From: Phycisphaerae bacterium
Lineage (GTDB): Bacteria > Planctomycetota > Phycisphaerae > Sedimentisphaerales > Anaerobacaceae
Assembly (NCBI GenBank): GCA_028714255.1
Contig: JAQTMR010000006.1
Coordinates: 1-64,000 of the forward strand
Direction: 5' to 3'
Length of the DNA stretch: 64,000 nt
The notes under the pieces were generated by a model. It had not been told where the DNA came from and did not search any database. It saw only the letters and a program-made list of their open reading frames with translations. Each line of letters starts with the position of its first letter. The stretch's first letter is position 1. Of the stretch, positions 1 through 9,245 are shown in pieces. Position numbers and translations under genes: made by a program.

Positions 1-427
1 AAAAGCCTCTTTTGTCCCCTTACAATCTCTGTTCTCTTTATCGCCATATGCCTTTGCCATATAACCTGCCTTCCCCCCCAAATCCCCAACTTAAAAAACC
101 TCTGAACTTTCTCGCGCTATGTGGCATCGAGACCTACTGAAAAAACTACGTATTAAAAATCACCTGCGACTACTTGCGCTATATGGCATTGCCACCTACT
201 GAAAAAAAACATCTAAAATCTCTGTGTTCTCCGCGGAAACTTATCACCCTTAAGGGTGTCAATCAAATGCGCAGGGGGGGGGCAAAATTGGTGAATATTT
301 GGCCTCACTTTTGGCAAATTTTGTATAAGTTTGGCTAAGTTTGGCTATGGTTGGCTATGGTTTTTGTAACTTTGCGCACGTTTCGCAGCGCGAACTTGCG
401 CGTTTGATCGCGCATCTCCTCTTTAAA
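1..427. other. Noncoding stretch with short repeats
   Basis: I see no gene here. The stretch holds two related ~35-bp segments (about 111-146 and 172-207) that share GCGCTATRTGGCAT and CCTACTGAAAAAA. A reversed copy of the 'cacagag' dispersed repeat lies near 216-236. A run of short tandem TTTGGCTA-type units lies at about 318-362. The unit CCTACTGAAAA recurs near 9347. Confidence 0.6.
318..362. repeat. Short imperfect tandem repeat
   Basis: Four to five imperfect copies of a 9-10 base unit of the form TTTGGCTAAG or TTGGCTATGG run head to tail upstream of tRNA-Val. No function can be read from them. Confidence 0.55.
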
Positions 428-501
428 TGGGCGGTATTGGACTCGAACCAACGACCTCCTGCGTGTCGAGCAGGCGTTCTAACCAGCTGAACTAACCGCC
501 C
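428..501 (-). tRNA. tRNA-Val (GAC)
   Basis: On the minus strand the sequence folds into a full cloverleaf. It has a 7-bp acceptor stem GGGCGGT/ACCGCCC, a D arm GTTC/GAAC, an anticodon stem CCTGC/GCAGG and a T arm with the TTCGAGT loop. The loop TCGACAC places GAC at positions 34-36, and the discriminator base is A, as expected for valine. Position 33 reads C instead of the near-universal U. No CCA is encoded. Confidence 0.88.
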
Positions 502-667
502 TTTAAGTATTTATACTATCGTTAAATGCGCAAAGAAAATCAAGAACTTTGTTATAAATGTCAAATCGCCCATTTCATCGGCGAATGTAACAGATGCTCC
601 CGAAGTGAGTTATGGTAAGTTTGCGCGTCAGCTGGCAGGATTCGATAACAACCGACGCAAGTGATTA

Positions 668-1168
668 TTAGTCCAGAATTCTCCTGACCACCGCTGCCGC
701 CGCGACTGTTTTTTCAATATTACCGCTCGCGACCGTTATGGAAATCTGAACACTCTTAACATCCGCCCCATTAATAGTTAAGGTCTTAACAAAAGTCATC
801 GCAGTGATATTGTCACACAGCACATAATCGCTGTCGGATGAATCATCATTTGTAATCAGATAGAGTTTGTTCTCTTCGCTGCTGTATCGATAAGTTATAT
901 CATCTCCTGCGGCAGTAATTAGTGTACATTCATTGTTCGGCGAACCCGGGGCAACCGCATTTGCCGTGCGAACCTGGGTTGTTATTCGAAGAAGCGCCTG
1001 CCTGGCTTTGTTTATTGACCCTAAGATATCCTCATTTACCCGATAATTTGCGAGCGACGCGTTAAATGCCACAGCCATAGCGACAAGCAATATGCCCGTT
1101 ACCATCAAGGCAATCAGTAATTCCGCCATCGTAAAACCCGCGGCAGATTTAGTAGGCCTAACTAACAT
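668..1168 (-). CDS. Type II secretion/type IV pilus pseudopilin, GspJ/PilW-like
   Basis: A 166-residue minor pilin-like protein. The N-terminus has a short basic leader, then a prepilin peptidase site G|FTMAE at residues 11-16 with Glu at +5, followed by a ~20-residue hydrophobic helix. The rest is a small globular domain with two cysteines (in NECTL and VLCDN) that may pair. Pseudopilins of this kind are cleaved and N-methylated by PilD and sit at the tip of the pilus or pseudopilus. It is the last gene of the operon, 15 bases after the other pseudopilin. Its length and N-terminus fit GspJ or PilW, but the C-terminal part is not diagnostic. Confidence 0.75.
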   Translation of the reverse strand: MLVRPTKSAAGFTMAELLIALMVTGILLVAMAVAFNASLANYRVNEDILGSINKARQALLRITTQVRTANAVAPGSPNNECTLITAAGDDITYRYSSEENKLYLITNDDSSDSDYVLCDNITAMTFVKTLTINGADVKSVQISITVASGNIEKTVAAAAVVRRILD

Positions 1169-1183
1169 AAACGCCCCCTGCTT

Positions 1184-1612
1184 TTAATCTCCGGTATTGG
1201 CCCGAAGCCAGCTTGTCGAGCTGATTTCCTTAGAGTTCAAAAAGACCCTGGCAGTTATTCTTATAAAGCCGCTGTCGTAAGCAACAACCTGTGTCAAATT
1301 ATTTTCGCTGACGTTTTCAACCGTAATTTGTTCGCTGAACGCAGCAAAGCTGTTGAGACTGCTCCCATCCGCACTCATCGGCGGTGAAAATACTACATTG
1401 TCGAAGTGTTGCAGGCTGGATAAGCCGGTATATTTGACCGAGGCGGAACGTTCCCTTACCTGCTCGATTAGAAACTCAACGGTCGATAAATCCGTCGCTA
1501 CGGCGCTACCCTTGGTAAATGAAGTATTGGCCACAATCAAAGAGGCAATTGAAAGTCCGAGCAGAAGTATTGCAATCAAGACCTCAACAAGTGAAAAAGC
1601 ACGGTTTTTCAT
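1184..1612 (-). CDS. Type II secretion/type IV pilus pseudopilin, GspI/PilV-like
   Basis: A 142-residue minor pilin-like protein. Its very short leader MKNRA is followed by FSLVEVLIA, a class III prepilin signal with Glu at +5. The residue before the cleavage site is Ala rather than the usual Gly, which prepilin peptidases often tolerate less well. One N-terminal membrane helix precedes a small soluble domain. The pairing of this gene with a GspJ-like one is typical of the minor pseudopilin set (GspH-I-J-K), of which only two members are visible here. It starts 29 bases after the stop of the pilC/gspF-like gene, so it is probably co-transcribed. Confidence 0.72.
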   Translation of the reverse strand: MKNRAFSLVEVLIAILLLGLSIASLIVANTSFTKGSAVATDLSTVEFLIEQVRERSASVKYTGLSSLQHFDNVVFSPPMSADGSSLNSFAAFSEQITVENVSENNLTQVVAYDSGFIRITARVFLNSKEISSTSWLRANTGD

Positions 1613-1641
1613 AATAGCACACAGAATACTTTCGTCCTCAT

Positions 1642-2838
1642 TTACCTGCCCGTAACGGCACTGGACATTTTGAATATCGGCAGAATAATACTCATCGCAA
1701 TAAAACCGACCAAAACACCCATTATGACTATCATTATAGGCTCTATCATCGAGACAGTTGTTTTTATAACCGTTTTCAGTTCTCTCGCATAATAATCAGA
1801 AACATCTTTCAGCACCTCGCTCATCGTACCCGAATCTTCGCCGCTTCTTATCATCTGCACTACATTGCCCGGCATCAAATTGTACCGCATGAGACTGGAT
1901 GCGATTTTTTTGCCCTGACGAACCTGCTCATATACACCGAGCCACATATTCTTATAAAGAACATTTCCCGATATCTGGGCTGTTATCGAAATGGTATCCA
2001 GAATAGGCACGCCCGCCCTGGTCAACACGCCCATCGTGTGCAGGCTCCTTGTTATATAAAGACTTCGGCACAGCGTTTTCACAAGAGGCAGCAGCAGCTT
2101 CGTCCTGTCCCACCACAGCCGGCCGGTCTTTGTACCAATAAAGTACCAAAACCCCACGGATATTCCACCGACGGCTATCAGAATAAAAAACCAGTAACCC
2201 CGCAGAAATGCGCTGCTGGCCATTAAGGCTTTGGTAGGACCCGGCAACAGATGTTCTTTGCCCGCGAATATAGCGGTAAACCTCGGCAAAACAAAGCACA
2301 ACAGAAAAACAGTTACAAATATCGCCATAGTCGCGATGACAACCGGATAAACCATTGTCCCTTTAATCTGCGAACGTGTCTCGGCCTCCTGGTCCAGATA
2401 CTCGGCCAATTTCTGCAACATCGAGCTAAGGGAACCTGAAACCTCGGCAGCAGCGACCATATTTATATAAAGATTGCTGAATACGTGCGGATGGCCGGCA
2501 AGCGCCTGCGAAAAACTACAGCCCGCCTCTACCTTGTTTTTCAAATCGACGATTATTGCCCTAAATTTATGGTTCTGAATCTGGACAGCTATCGCTTCCA
2601 GCGAATCCGGAATACTTATCCCGGCCCTGACCATAACTGCAAGTTGATTCGTGAAATTCAGAATATCCTTATTGCTCGGCCCGAACTCAACTCTGAAGTT
2701 CTGAATTTTTTTCAGTATATCCTTCATCTGGCTTCCGGATTTCCCACTCCAGTTTTGTTCCTGCGGCACATAGGCAGGCCGCGGACTCTCTGCAACCGCA
2801 ACCGCTCCCCCAGAATTTTGCGAAAAATTACCGACCAT
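1642..2838 (-). CDS. pilC: Pilus/secretion inner-membrane platform protein PilC/GspF
   Basis: A 398-residue polytopic protein of the PilC/GspF family. After a ~50-residue N-terminal segment come two tandem T2SSF domains (about residues 60-190 and 265-390). Each is followed by strong transmembrane helices, including one ending in FVLPRF and one with GVLVGFIAMSIILPIF at the C-terminus. These proteins form the inner-membrane base that the PilB and PilT motors act on. The length matches the family (about 400). The ATG has an AGGT-type ribosome site just upstream. It follows pilT by about 60 bases in the same operon. Confidence 0.9.
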   Translation of the reverse strand: MVGNFSQNSGGAVAVAESPRPAYVPQEQNWSGKSGSQMKDILKKIQNFRVEFGPSNKDILNFTNQLAVMVRAGISIPDSLEAIAVQIQNHKFRAIIVDLKNKVEAGCSFSQALAGHPHVFSNLYINMVAAAEVSGSLSSMLQKLAEYLDQEAETRSQIKGTMVYPVVIATMAIFVTVFLLCFVLPRFTAIFAGKEHLLPGPTKALMASSAFLRGYWFFILIAVGGISVGFWYFIGTKTGRLWWDRTKLLLPLVKTLCRSLYITRSLHTMGVLTRAGVPILDTISITAQISGNVLYKNMWLGVYEQVRQGKKIASSLMRYNLMPGNVVQMIRSGEDSGTMSEVLKDVSDYYARELKTVIKTTVSMIEPIMIVIMGVLVGFIAMSIILPIFKMSSAVTGR

Positions 2839-2899
2839 ATACCTATACCCTTTCCACGGCTATGCCCTCTATATCCGCAACTCACCACATCTTAGAAAC

Positions 2900-3988
2900 T
2901 TAAGACTGCTGGACAACTTCGAACTGTTTCATACTCGCAAGCGTCTTCTCCATTTTCCCCGGGTTGGTCGATTTCATAACCGCTTCGTCTTTGCCTATGA
3001 AGCCCTTGAAATACATATCAGCAATGCTGTTATCCATATTTTGCATGCCAAGGCTGCGGGAGGTCTCGATAATATTGGCTATCTCGTAGATTCTGTTTTC
3101 ACGAATACAGTTTCTCACCGCTATGGTGCACAAAAGAATTTCCACGCACGGCACCATCCCCGGTTTATCTATTCGCTTAAACAGCGTCTGCGAGATAACG
3201 GCCTGCAGCGTATTGGCCAGCATTGTTCGAATCTGGTCCTGCTGATTCGCGGGATAAATATCTATAATGCGCTCGATGGTCTGAGGCGCATTCATCGTAT
3301 GCAGCGTACTGAAGACAAGATGGCCTGTTTCGGCGGCAGTAATTGTCGAGCTGGTAGCTTCGAGGTCCCGCATTTCACCGACCATAATGATGTCCGGGTC
3401 CTGCCGGAGAACGTGCCGCAGACCAGATGTAAAATCAGGACAGTCATCGCCGATTTCACGCTGCTCTATCATACTTTTTTCGTTTTCCAGCAAATATTCG
3501 ATAGGGTCTTCCAGCGTAACTATACGTTTTTTATATTTCCTGTTTATTAATCCTATCATTCCGGCCAGTGTCGTGCTTTTACCTGAACCGGTATGGCCCG
3601 TAACCAGAACCAGTCCCCTCGGCAAGTCAGTCAATCCTTCGGCTATCAGCGGCAGATGCAAATCGCTTATCAAAGGAACCTGATTCGGAATTACTCTAAA
3701 CGAAATCGCTATCGTCTCACGCTGATAGTGAGCATTAACGCGGAACCGATGGCCGTCTTCAATGGTTGTCGAGAAATCAAGGTCCCTCTTTGCCTCGAGT
3801 TTTTTGAACTTGTCCGGCCCAATCATTTCAAGGACCATTTTTTTCGCATCTTCGTTACTTACAACAGGGTAATTCATCTCTATCAGTTCCGTGTTTCTCC
3901 GCAATATCGGCCTCATGCCAACGTTGATATGCACATCGCTCGCTTTTTCCCCCATTGTTTCAGCCAGTATCGTTTTTATACTCGTCAT
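2900..3988 (-). CDS. pilT: Type IV pilus retraction ATPase PilT
   Basis: A 362-residue hexameric secretion ATPase. It shows the PilT N-terminal domain, Walker A GHTGSGKST at residues 131-139, an Asp box near TLEDPIEY, Walker B DIIMVGEMRD and a His box TGHLVFSTLHT. It lacks the long N-terminal domain and the tetracysteine of PilB/GspE, and its length fits PilT/PilU. PilT powers pilus depolymerisation and twitching, so its presence argues for a dynamic pilus rather than a pure type II secretion machine. A GGGA ribosome site lies about 8 bases upstream of the ATG. Confidence 0.92.
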   Translation of the reverse strand: MTSIKTILAETMGEKASDVHINVGMRPILRRNTELIEMNYPVVSNEDAKKMVLEMIGPDKFKKLEAKRDLDFSTTIEDGHRFRVNAHYQRETIAISFRVIPNQVPLISDLHLPLIAEGLTDLPRGLVLVTGHTGSGKSTTLAGMIGLINRKYKKRIVTLEDPIEYLLENEKSMIEQREIGDDCPDFTSGLRHVLRQDPDIIMVGEMRDLEATSSTITAAETGHLVFSTLHTMNAPQTIERIIDIYPANQQDQIRTMLANTLQAVISQTLFKRIDKPGMVPCVEILLCTIAVRNCIRENRIYEIANIIETSRSLGMQNMDNSIADMYFKGFIGKDEAVMKSTNPGKMEKTLASMKQFEVVQQS

Positions 3989-4071
3989 ATCATAATCCCT
4001 TTTTTAACAAACAGGTGCCGTTTCGCTTCAAGTAAAAGTAAATTATGGCCGCCCCCCCGGGCGGCCATTAA

Positions 4072-6054
4072 TCAATTCTTTCTTTTCGTGTCTGATGTAT
4101 TTTCATCCTCACTTTGGTTATACATTTTGGTCACCCGCAGCAGCTCTTCTATTGTCGTAACACCCTGTTTTACTTTTTTCACCCCATCATCAAACAAACT
4201 CGGCTGTTTGCTCTGGTGAAATACCCGCTGCATATTAGCTAAGGATGGGTCTTTGTTAATCATGCCTCTGAATTCCTCGTCAACGACCAACAACTCATAA
4301 ATACCCACCCGGCCAACGTAGCCCGAATTCCTGCAATAATCACAACCGGCGCCATGGAAAAGCTGGTTTGGGTCAACCCCTGATTTTTCCACATACTTGA
4401 GCAACTCTTCGGGGGCATGGTAATTCTGTTTGCACTTCGGACAAATCTTTCTGACCAGCCTTTGAGCCAGCACCGCATTCAACGATGCCGCTATCAGGTA
4501 GGCATCAACGCCGATATCGACCAGCCTTGTAATACTGCTGGCCGCATCATTCGTGTGCAAGGTCGAAAGTACCAAATGTCCCGTCAAGGCCGCCCGCACA
4601 GCTATTTGAGCCGTCTGGCCGTCCCTGATTTCGCCTATCATTATGACATCCGGGTCCTGGCGCAGCAAACTCCTCAACGTCGCGGCAAAGTCGAGACCAA
4701 TTTTTTCGCAGACCTGCACCTGATTACAAAAACCAAGTTCATATTCTACGGGGTCTTCAACCGTTGAGATGTTCAATTTATCGCCGTCCATCTGGCACAG
4801 AGCCGAGTACAGCGTAGTACTTTTACCCGAACCTGTGGGACCTGTAACAAGCAAAATCCCATTGGGCTGCAATACCTGGTTGTTAAAAGCAGCCATTACT
4901 TCGGGCTCCATACCCAACTTCTCAAGGCCCCGCATAATCGACTTGCTGTCCAGCACGCGGATAACCACTTTCTCTCCGCAATTCGTCGGCAGTGTGGAAA
5001 TTCGCAAATCAATCCCTCTGTTATTGATAATAACTGAAATTTTCCCGTCCTGCGGCAGCCGCCTTTCAGAAATATCGAGGTTGGACATAATTTTAATACG
5101 TGAAATGATGGCGGGATGCATCTTTAACGGCGACTGCATCAACTCGAAAAGCACTCCGTCGATGCGGTATCTTATTCTTGTAAATTTTTCCTTCGGCTCA
5201 ATGTGAATGTCACTTGCGCCTTCGTTTACCGCCTTGCTAATCAGATAATTAACGAACTTAATAACCGGCGATTGGCCGGCCATTTTTTCGAGGTTCTCAA
5301 AATCTTTCTCCTGGTCCTTGACGACCTCAACATCGGCCATATCGCTAATGATATCATCGAAGTTGTAATCGACTTTTTCCTCCTCGAACGAATCGCACAC
5401 AGCCTCAATGGTCTCTGCGCTGCATACTACGACCTTCAGATTCATCCGGGTACGCCTTTTTACTTCTTCTATCGCAAAGACATTCGCAGGTTCAGAAGTT
5501 GCGACAACCAAGGTTTCTTCCCCAGCTTCATCCTGCAGGTCGCTCTTTTCTATCGCAACAGGGCAGATAGAATTGCTCTTTATAAAATTAACGTCGAGCT
5601 TCTCAAAAGCTTTCTTCTCCACATCTTCCGGCTTTATAGACCGAAACTCCAGGCCATAGAGCAAAGCTTTGGCCTCTAAGATATCATCAGGTTTGATTAG
5701 CCCCATCTTAAGCAGCGAAGTCGCGGCTTCAGAAGCTGATTTTATTCTGCCGCAGGCAACATCCTGCAGCAGGAAGCCGTGCACTTCCGGCGTAAGTTTG
5801 CCCATCTCCAGCAGGGCGTCAGCGATATCACAAACGTGCGATTCCCCGGTCTCTTCGGGGCAATAAAGACTGCTCAGCCCGCGTATCGAGTGGTCCGGAT
5901 TATCATTTCGTGACTTATTATTAAACGGGACTCCGCTCTCGGAGCAGATTTCTCCGTTTATGGTTTCCATATCCAATCCTCCGCCGGCAGATTGCAAATC
6001 GATTTCCGACCCTGATGAATCACTCTCTCCTCGAAATGTAAAAGGTAGTTTCAT
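4072..6054 (-). CDS. pilB: Pilus assembly/type II secretion ATPase PilB/GspE
   Basis: A 660-residue assembly ATPase. Residues ~1-75 are a family-atypical, low-complexity acidic leader. MshEN/GspE N-terminal domains follow (about 75-230). The C-terminal ATPase has Walker A GPTGSGKST at residues 405-413, an Asp box VEDPVEYEL, Walker B DVIMIGEIRD and a His box LTGHLVLSTLHT. A zinc-binding tetracysteine (CPKC ... CDYC) follows, as in PilB and GspE. It drives pilin polymerisation. The start codon overlaps the stop of the upstream PilP-like gene in an ATGA arrangement, indicating translational coupling. The sequence alone cannot separate PilB from GspE, but the adjacent pilT and pilMNO favour PilB. 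Confidence 0.9.
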   Translation of the reverse strand: MKLPFTFRGESDSSGSEIDLQSAGGGLDMETINGEICSESGVPFNNKSRNDNPDHSIRGLSSLYCPEETGESHVCDIADALLEMGKLTPEVHGFLLQDVACGRIKSASEAATSLLKMGLIKPDDILEAKALLYGLEFRSIKPEDVEKKAFEKLDVNFIKSNSICPVAIEKSDLQDEAGEETLVVATSEPANVFAIEEVKRRTRMNLKVVVCSAETIEAVCDSFEEEKVDYNFDDIISDMADVEVVKDQEKDFENLEKMAGQSPVIKFVNYLISKAVNEGASDIHIEPKEKFTRIRYRIDGVLFELMQSPLKMHPAIISRIKIMSNLDISERRLPQDGKISVIINNRGIDLRISTLPTNCGEKVVIRVLDSKSIMRGLEKLGMEPEVMAAFNNQVLQPNGILLVTGPTGSGKSTTLYSALCQMDGDKLNISTVEDPVEYELGFCNQVQVCEKIGLDFAATLRSLLRQDPDVIMIGEIRDGQTAQIAVRAALTGHLVLSTLHTNDAASSITRLVDIGVDAYLIAASLNAVLAQRLVRKICPKCKQNYHAPEELLKYVEKSGVDPNQLFHGAGCDYCRNSGYVGRVGIYELLVVDEEFRGMINKDPSLANMQRVFHQSKQPSLFDDGVKKVKQGVTTIEELLRVTKMYNQSEDENTSDTKRKN

Positions 6055-6794
6055 TCTGACAATTTCAATATTACTTCAACGCCATCCGATTCAAGCAAAA
6101 CCGTGTTATCGCCAATTTTGCGGACATCGAAGCCTTTTATTGAATCTCCCTCGTAAAGGATTTTATCGTCAATCATACAACAGTTGTTTGTACCCGTTTT
6201 CATAATGCTCAAAAGCTGCATACTCTTTATTTGCTGTTTTAGCTGCTCCTGCCTCATTTGAGCGTTAATGTCGAAATCTCCTTTTTCAGCATCTGACTGT
6301 TCCTTTAAATCGCCCAATAATACCTCATGCTTAAACGGATTTTTCATCAACTCCTCGGCCTTTACCTGCCGGACGTCCGAAAACTCATAAAATTTCTTAA
6401 CTATTTCATCCATCCGGCCAAACATTTCCGACCTTCCGCCGACAAGTTGTGCAATTGCCATCTCAATCCGGGCTCCCTCTATGCCGGGCTGCTTCTGAGA
6501 GGCTGCCGCAGTCTGGGGCGAGCTCTTTTTTATCATGAACCAAAGACTCAATACGCCTAAGATAAAAATGACGGCAAGCAACATCGTGCTTCTGCGAACA
6601 TTTTTATTTCGAGCCTCTACGGCAAGATACTCCTGTTGTGTCCCCGGCGCATCTTGCTGCGTTTGAGGGCACGCCCCTGCCTGTGTTTTTTCGAGCGCAT
6701 CTGAACGAGGCTTTTCCGCCTCATTACAACTAAGGTGAGGCGGTTTTTGTCCCGATGGCTCTCCACGACCCTGTTCTCGCATGAAAGACATCAT
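6051..6794 (-). CDS. Pilus assembly protein, PilP/GspB-like (tentative)
   Basis: A 247-residue bitopic membrane protein. The N-terminal ~68 residues are polar and probably cytoplasmic. A membrane helix (about residues 70-87, containing LLAVIFILGVLSLW) follows, then a helical periplasmic part. A C-terminal beta-rich domain contains ILYEGDSIKGF and VLLESDGVEV, a pattern typical of the PilP/GspC/GspB C-terminal domain that docks onto the secretin. Its position directly after pilO and before pilB matches pilP in pilMNOPQ clusters, but it lacks an obvious lipobox. I infer the role from the C-terminal motif and position. Confidence 0.6.
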   Translation of the reverse strand: MMSFMREQGRGEPSGQKPPHLSCNEAEKPRSDALEKTQAGACPQTQQDAPGTQQEYLAVEARNKNVRRSTMLLAVIFILGVLSLWFMIKKSSPQTAAASQKQPGIEGARIEMAIAQLVGGRSEMFGRMDEIVKKFYEFSDVRQVKAEELMKNPFKHEVLLGDLKEQSDAEKGDFDINAQMRQEQLKQQIKSMQLLSIMKTGTNNCCMIDDKILYEGDSIKGFDVRKIGDNTVLLESDGVEVILKLSE

Positions 6795-6868
6795 ATCAAC
6801 CTCCGTTAACTCCGTATCCGGCGTTTCTTTTGAAACAAGGCAAAAGCTTCACAAGAACACACGGATTT

Positions 6869-7405
6869 TTAACTTGTTTTATTCTGGAAAAATATGCTCA
6901 CTACAAAATTAACCACTATTTGGCCCTCGGCGTTCGGCTGCTTCTTCAACTCAAGCTCGCGTACTTTCATTATGCGGGGAAGCTTCTCAAGCTCGAGAAT
7001 GAACGAATAAAACGAATTAAAATCCCCCTCTAACTTCATTTCCAGCGGTTGTTCAACGTACCCGCTGTTATCTTTTTTATCCAGTCTTCGAATCGCCTTG
7101 CATTTTATTCCCTGCTTTTCTCCGATTACGGTTATATCCTGAAGAACCTTATCGATTTCAATCGTAGGCGGCAGTTTGCTTTCAAAAAATTCTACCGCCT
7201 CCCGCAATTGCTCAAGCTGTTTATTCAAATCCTCCGCTGCTACAGAGGCCTTTTCAAATTCAGCCAATTTAGTCAATTTCGTTTGAAGCTGGACTTTCTG
7301 CGCAGCCAAATGTTTGTTGGCCGGCTTAATCATATACTGATACCCGGCCCAGGCCACTCCCAACAACAAAACGAAAAACACCGCTTTTCTTAAACCGCTT
7401 GTCAT
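6869..7405 (-). CDS. pilO: Type IV pilus alignment protein PilO-like
   Basis: A 178-residue protein from the ATG at 7405; an in-frame TTG six codons upstream is less likely. One N-terminal membrane helix is followed by a coiled coil (about residues 25-75, with LNKQLEQLREAVEFFESKLP). A PilO ferredoxin-like domain then contains the pattern LEGDFNSFYSFILELEKLPR, the family hallmark. PilN and PilO dimerise in the periplasm and link the cytoplasmic PilM ring to PilP and the secretin. It lies between pilN (58 bases upstream) and the PilP-like gene. Confidence 0.85.
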   Translation of the reverse strand: MTSGLRKAVFFVLLLGVAWAGYQYMIKPANKHLAAQKVQLQTKLTKLAEFEKASVAAEDLNKQLEQLREAVEFFESKLPPTIEIDKVLQDITVIGEKQGIKCKAIRRLDKKDNSGYVEQPLEMKLEGDFNSFYSFILELEKLPRIMKVRELELKKQPNAEGQIVVNFVVSIFFQNKTS

Positions 7406-7463
7406 AATTTTACTTCTTCGCAACCGTTATTGATAAAAAGTTCACTCAAAACAGCAACACGAT

Positions 7464-8201
7464 TCAATGAGCAACACTCAATAAAACGTCCCCTTCGGAC
7501 TTGGTTTCAATTTCCACGATATCTTCTATGGCAAGATTGGCGTTCTTTTTAATCACAGCCGTCAATTTGAATCGCCTGAATATGGAACCTTCTATCCCGT
7601 ACTCTTTCGACTCCACCAGCGCCACATTATCAAGTAAACTATCGGAACCAGAGAGCTGCTCAATATAAGCGGCGACTTGAATATCGCTGGGGGCAATACC
7701 CTCAATATCTATGTACGTCTCCAACAACCTCTCCGGTGGTATTTCCGGCTGAACATCTTTTGGCTTTTTTTTGGCCTGCGCCTTTTCGTATTTATTAGTT
7801 GCTGCAACGTGCCTCGGCGTCTTTGGTTCTTTTTGGACAATGTTTAGTCGCAAAAACGATACTCCCCTCGGCAGGCTATTCGTCAGTGACGCCAACAGAA
7901 CACTTCGGGGTATCGGTTCAAGCAGGCTCGCTGTCGTAAGAACTGTTTTCATCATTACCTGACGCTTAGCTTGAAGCTCCTCGAATTGTTTTATGGCCTT
8001 CTCTGTGCGGGTCATTTTAGCGTTCACAAGTTTTTCCTTGGCGATGAGAGCTCCCTGCCTCACCTTGATAGTCATAAATACGCTGCCCAACGCGGCCATC
8101 ACTACGGCAAACAATGCGAGATACATAAAGTTCGCTCGGCGTGATTCGCCGCTTTGAATGTATTCATCGGGCACAAAATTTACATTAGGCATTTTTAACA
8201 C
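7464..8201 (-). CDS. pilN: Type IV pilus alignment protein PilN-like
   Basis: A 245-residue protein with the PilN layout: a short cytoplasmic N-terminus with NFVPDEYI (the PilM-binding region in PilN is a short motif of the type INLLP), one membrane helix (about residues 25-47), a coiled coil, and a periplasmic PilN domain. A charged insertion of about 35 residues (about 130-160, Lys/Pro/Ala rich) sits within the periplasmic domain. It starts 3 bases after pilM ends, so the two are translationally linked. Confidence 0.8.
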   Translation of the reverse strand: MLKMPNVNFVPDEYIQSGESRRANFMYLALFAVVMAALGSVFMTIKVRQGALIAKEKLVNAKMTRTEKAIKQFEELQAKRQVMMKTVLTTASLLEPIPRSVLLASLTNSLPRGVSFLRLNIVQKEPKTPRHVAATNKYEKAQAKKKPKDVQPEIPPERLLETYIDIEGIAPSDIQVAAYIEQLSGSDSLLDNVALVESKEYGIEGSIFRRFKLTAVIKKNANLAIEDIVEIETKSEGDVLLSVAH

Positions 8202-8204
8202 CTG

Positions 8205-9245
8205 TTACGATAAGCTAAGCCCAAAGGCTGTAATCCAATTAACCTCACATTCCCTTCTGTCCACACCTAATCTATAGAGATTGGTCGTTTCCACCGCCGC
8301 CAAACAATCTCCCATCTGGGCGGGCATTTCCAGTTGTTTTGCCATTGCTATATATATGTCCCTGTCAACGGTCTGGCTGGAAAGGAAAATCAACCGTTCT
8401 ATTTGCGCTTTTTCGTGCATAGAACTAAAACGCCGTTTGCAGGCGGTCAACTCAAAGACCAATTTTGCCATCGCCTCGTCGTCGCCGGCGACCAAATGTT
8501 TTTGGCCGCAGTCGGAAGCCTCTTCAAGCTGCTTTGCCCCGATAGGTATCGAACGAGCAAATAGCGGATTATTGTGACGGCAAATTGCAACATTCGTATA
8601 ATTCATATTTATATCGAGTAACATCACAACCACTTCAACATCAGACTTACGCCTGCCAAAAAAGCTGACATAGTTGTTTGTCAATGCCGTGGGCCAAACA
8701 ACAATAGACTTAATCTTCAGGCCGGCCTTTTCGTATATCGCCAGATGCCTGTCAATTTTTTTTCGCTCAGCCGCCATTACCAAAACATTATCGTCCTCCG
8801 CAGGGAGGAATTTTATCATTGCATCATCAGGCTTGAACGGCAGTTTCTGTTTTATCTCTGCAAAGACAGCATTCTGCATTTTGTCTTTTTCTGTTTTCGG
8901 CATTTTTATATGGTCAATAAACACCTCGCTGGCCGGTATCGTCGCGATTACATCTTTGCCACGAAATTGGCCGTTCGCTGTCAACTCGCGTATAGTTTCG
9001 ACGGCCCATCGCTGCCAATCACTACTGCCAAGCTCGATGTCCTCCGGCCGATTCTTACTGCCGCCCGCTACTAAACCTATGAATCCCTTTTTGTTATTTT
9101 CAAGCTGAACAATTGTCAGGGCATCATCTCCCATATCCACACCGATAGGGTAACATTTAGCAAAGCCCCGAATGTGAAAACCAGAACTCGGCAGCTCGGC
9201 AATACGCCGCAGGACAGGAAATTTCGAATATATACTCCTCAACAT
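8205..9245 (-). CDS. pilM: Type IV pilus assembly protein PilM-like (actin fold)
   Basis: A 346-residue cytoplasmic ASKHA-fold protein. The phosphate-1 type segment IGVDMGDDALTIVQLE near the N-terminus, the central PKTEKDKMQNAVFAEIKQKLPF segment (typical of PilM/GspL-like proteins) and the second lobe all fit PilM. I chose the ATG at 9245 because CGGAG lies 6 bases upstream; an in-frame upstream codon at 9284 has no better site. PilM binds ATP and the PilN N-terminus and forms a ring below the membrane. It is the first gene of the nine-gene operon. Confidence 0.82.
   Translation of the reverse strand: MLRSIYSKFPVLRRIAELPSSGFHIRGFAKCYPIGVDMGDDALTIVQLENNKKGFIGLVAGGSKNRPEDIELGSSDWQRWAVETIRELTANGQFRGKDVIATIPASEVFIDHIKMPKTEKDKMQNAVFAEIKQKLPFKPDDAMIKFLPAEDDNVLVMAAERKKIDRHLAIYEKAGLKIKSIVVWPTALTNNYVSFFGRRKSDVEVVVMLLDINMNYTNVAICRHNNPLFARSIPIGAKQLEEASDCGQKHLVAGDDEAMAKLVFELTACKRRFSSMHEKAQIERLIFLSSQTVDRDIYIAMAKQLEMPAQMGDCLAAVETTNLYRLGVDRRECEVNWITAFGLSLS

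Noticed and set aside
300-430. CRISPR-like array from the TTTGGCTA units
   Set aside because: The units are ~10 bases, contiguous and imperfect, with no spacers and no cas genes.
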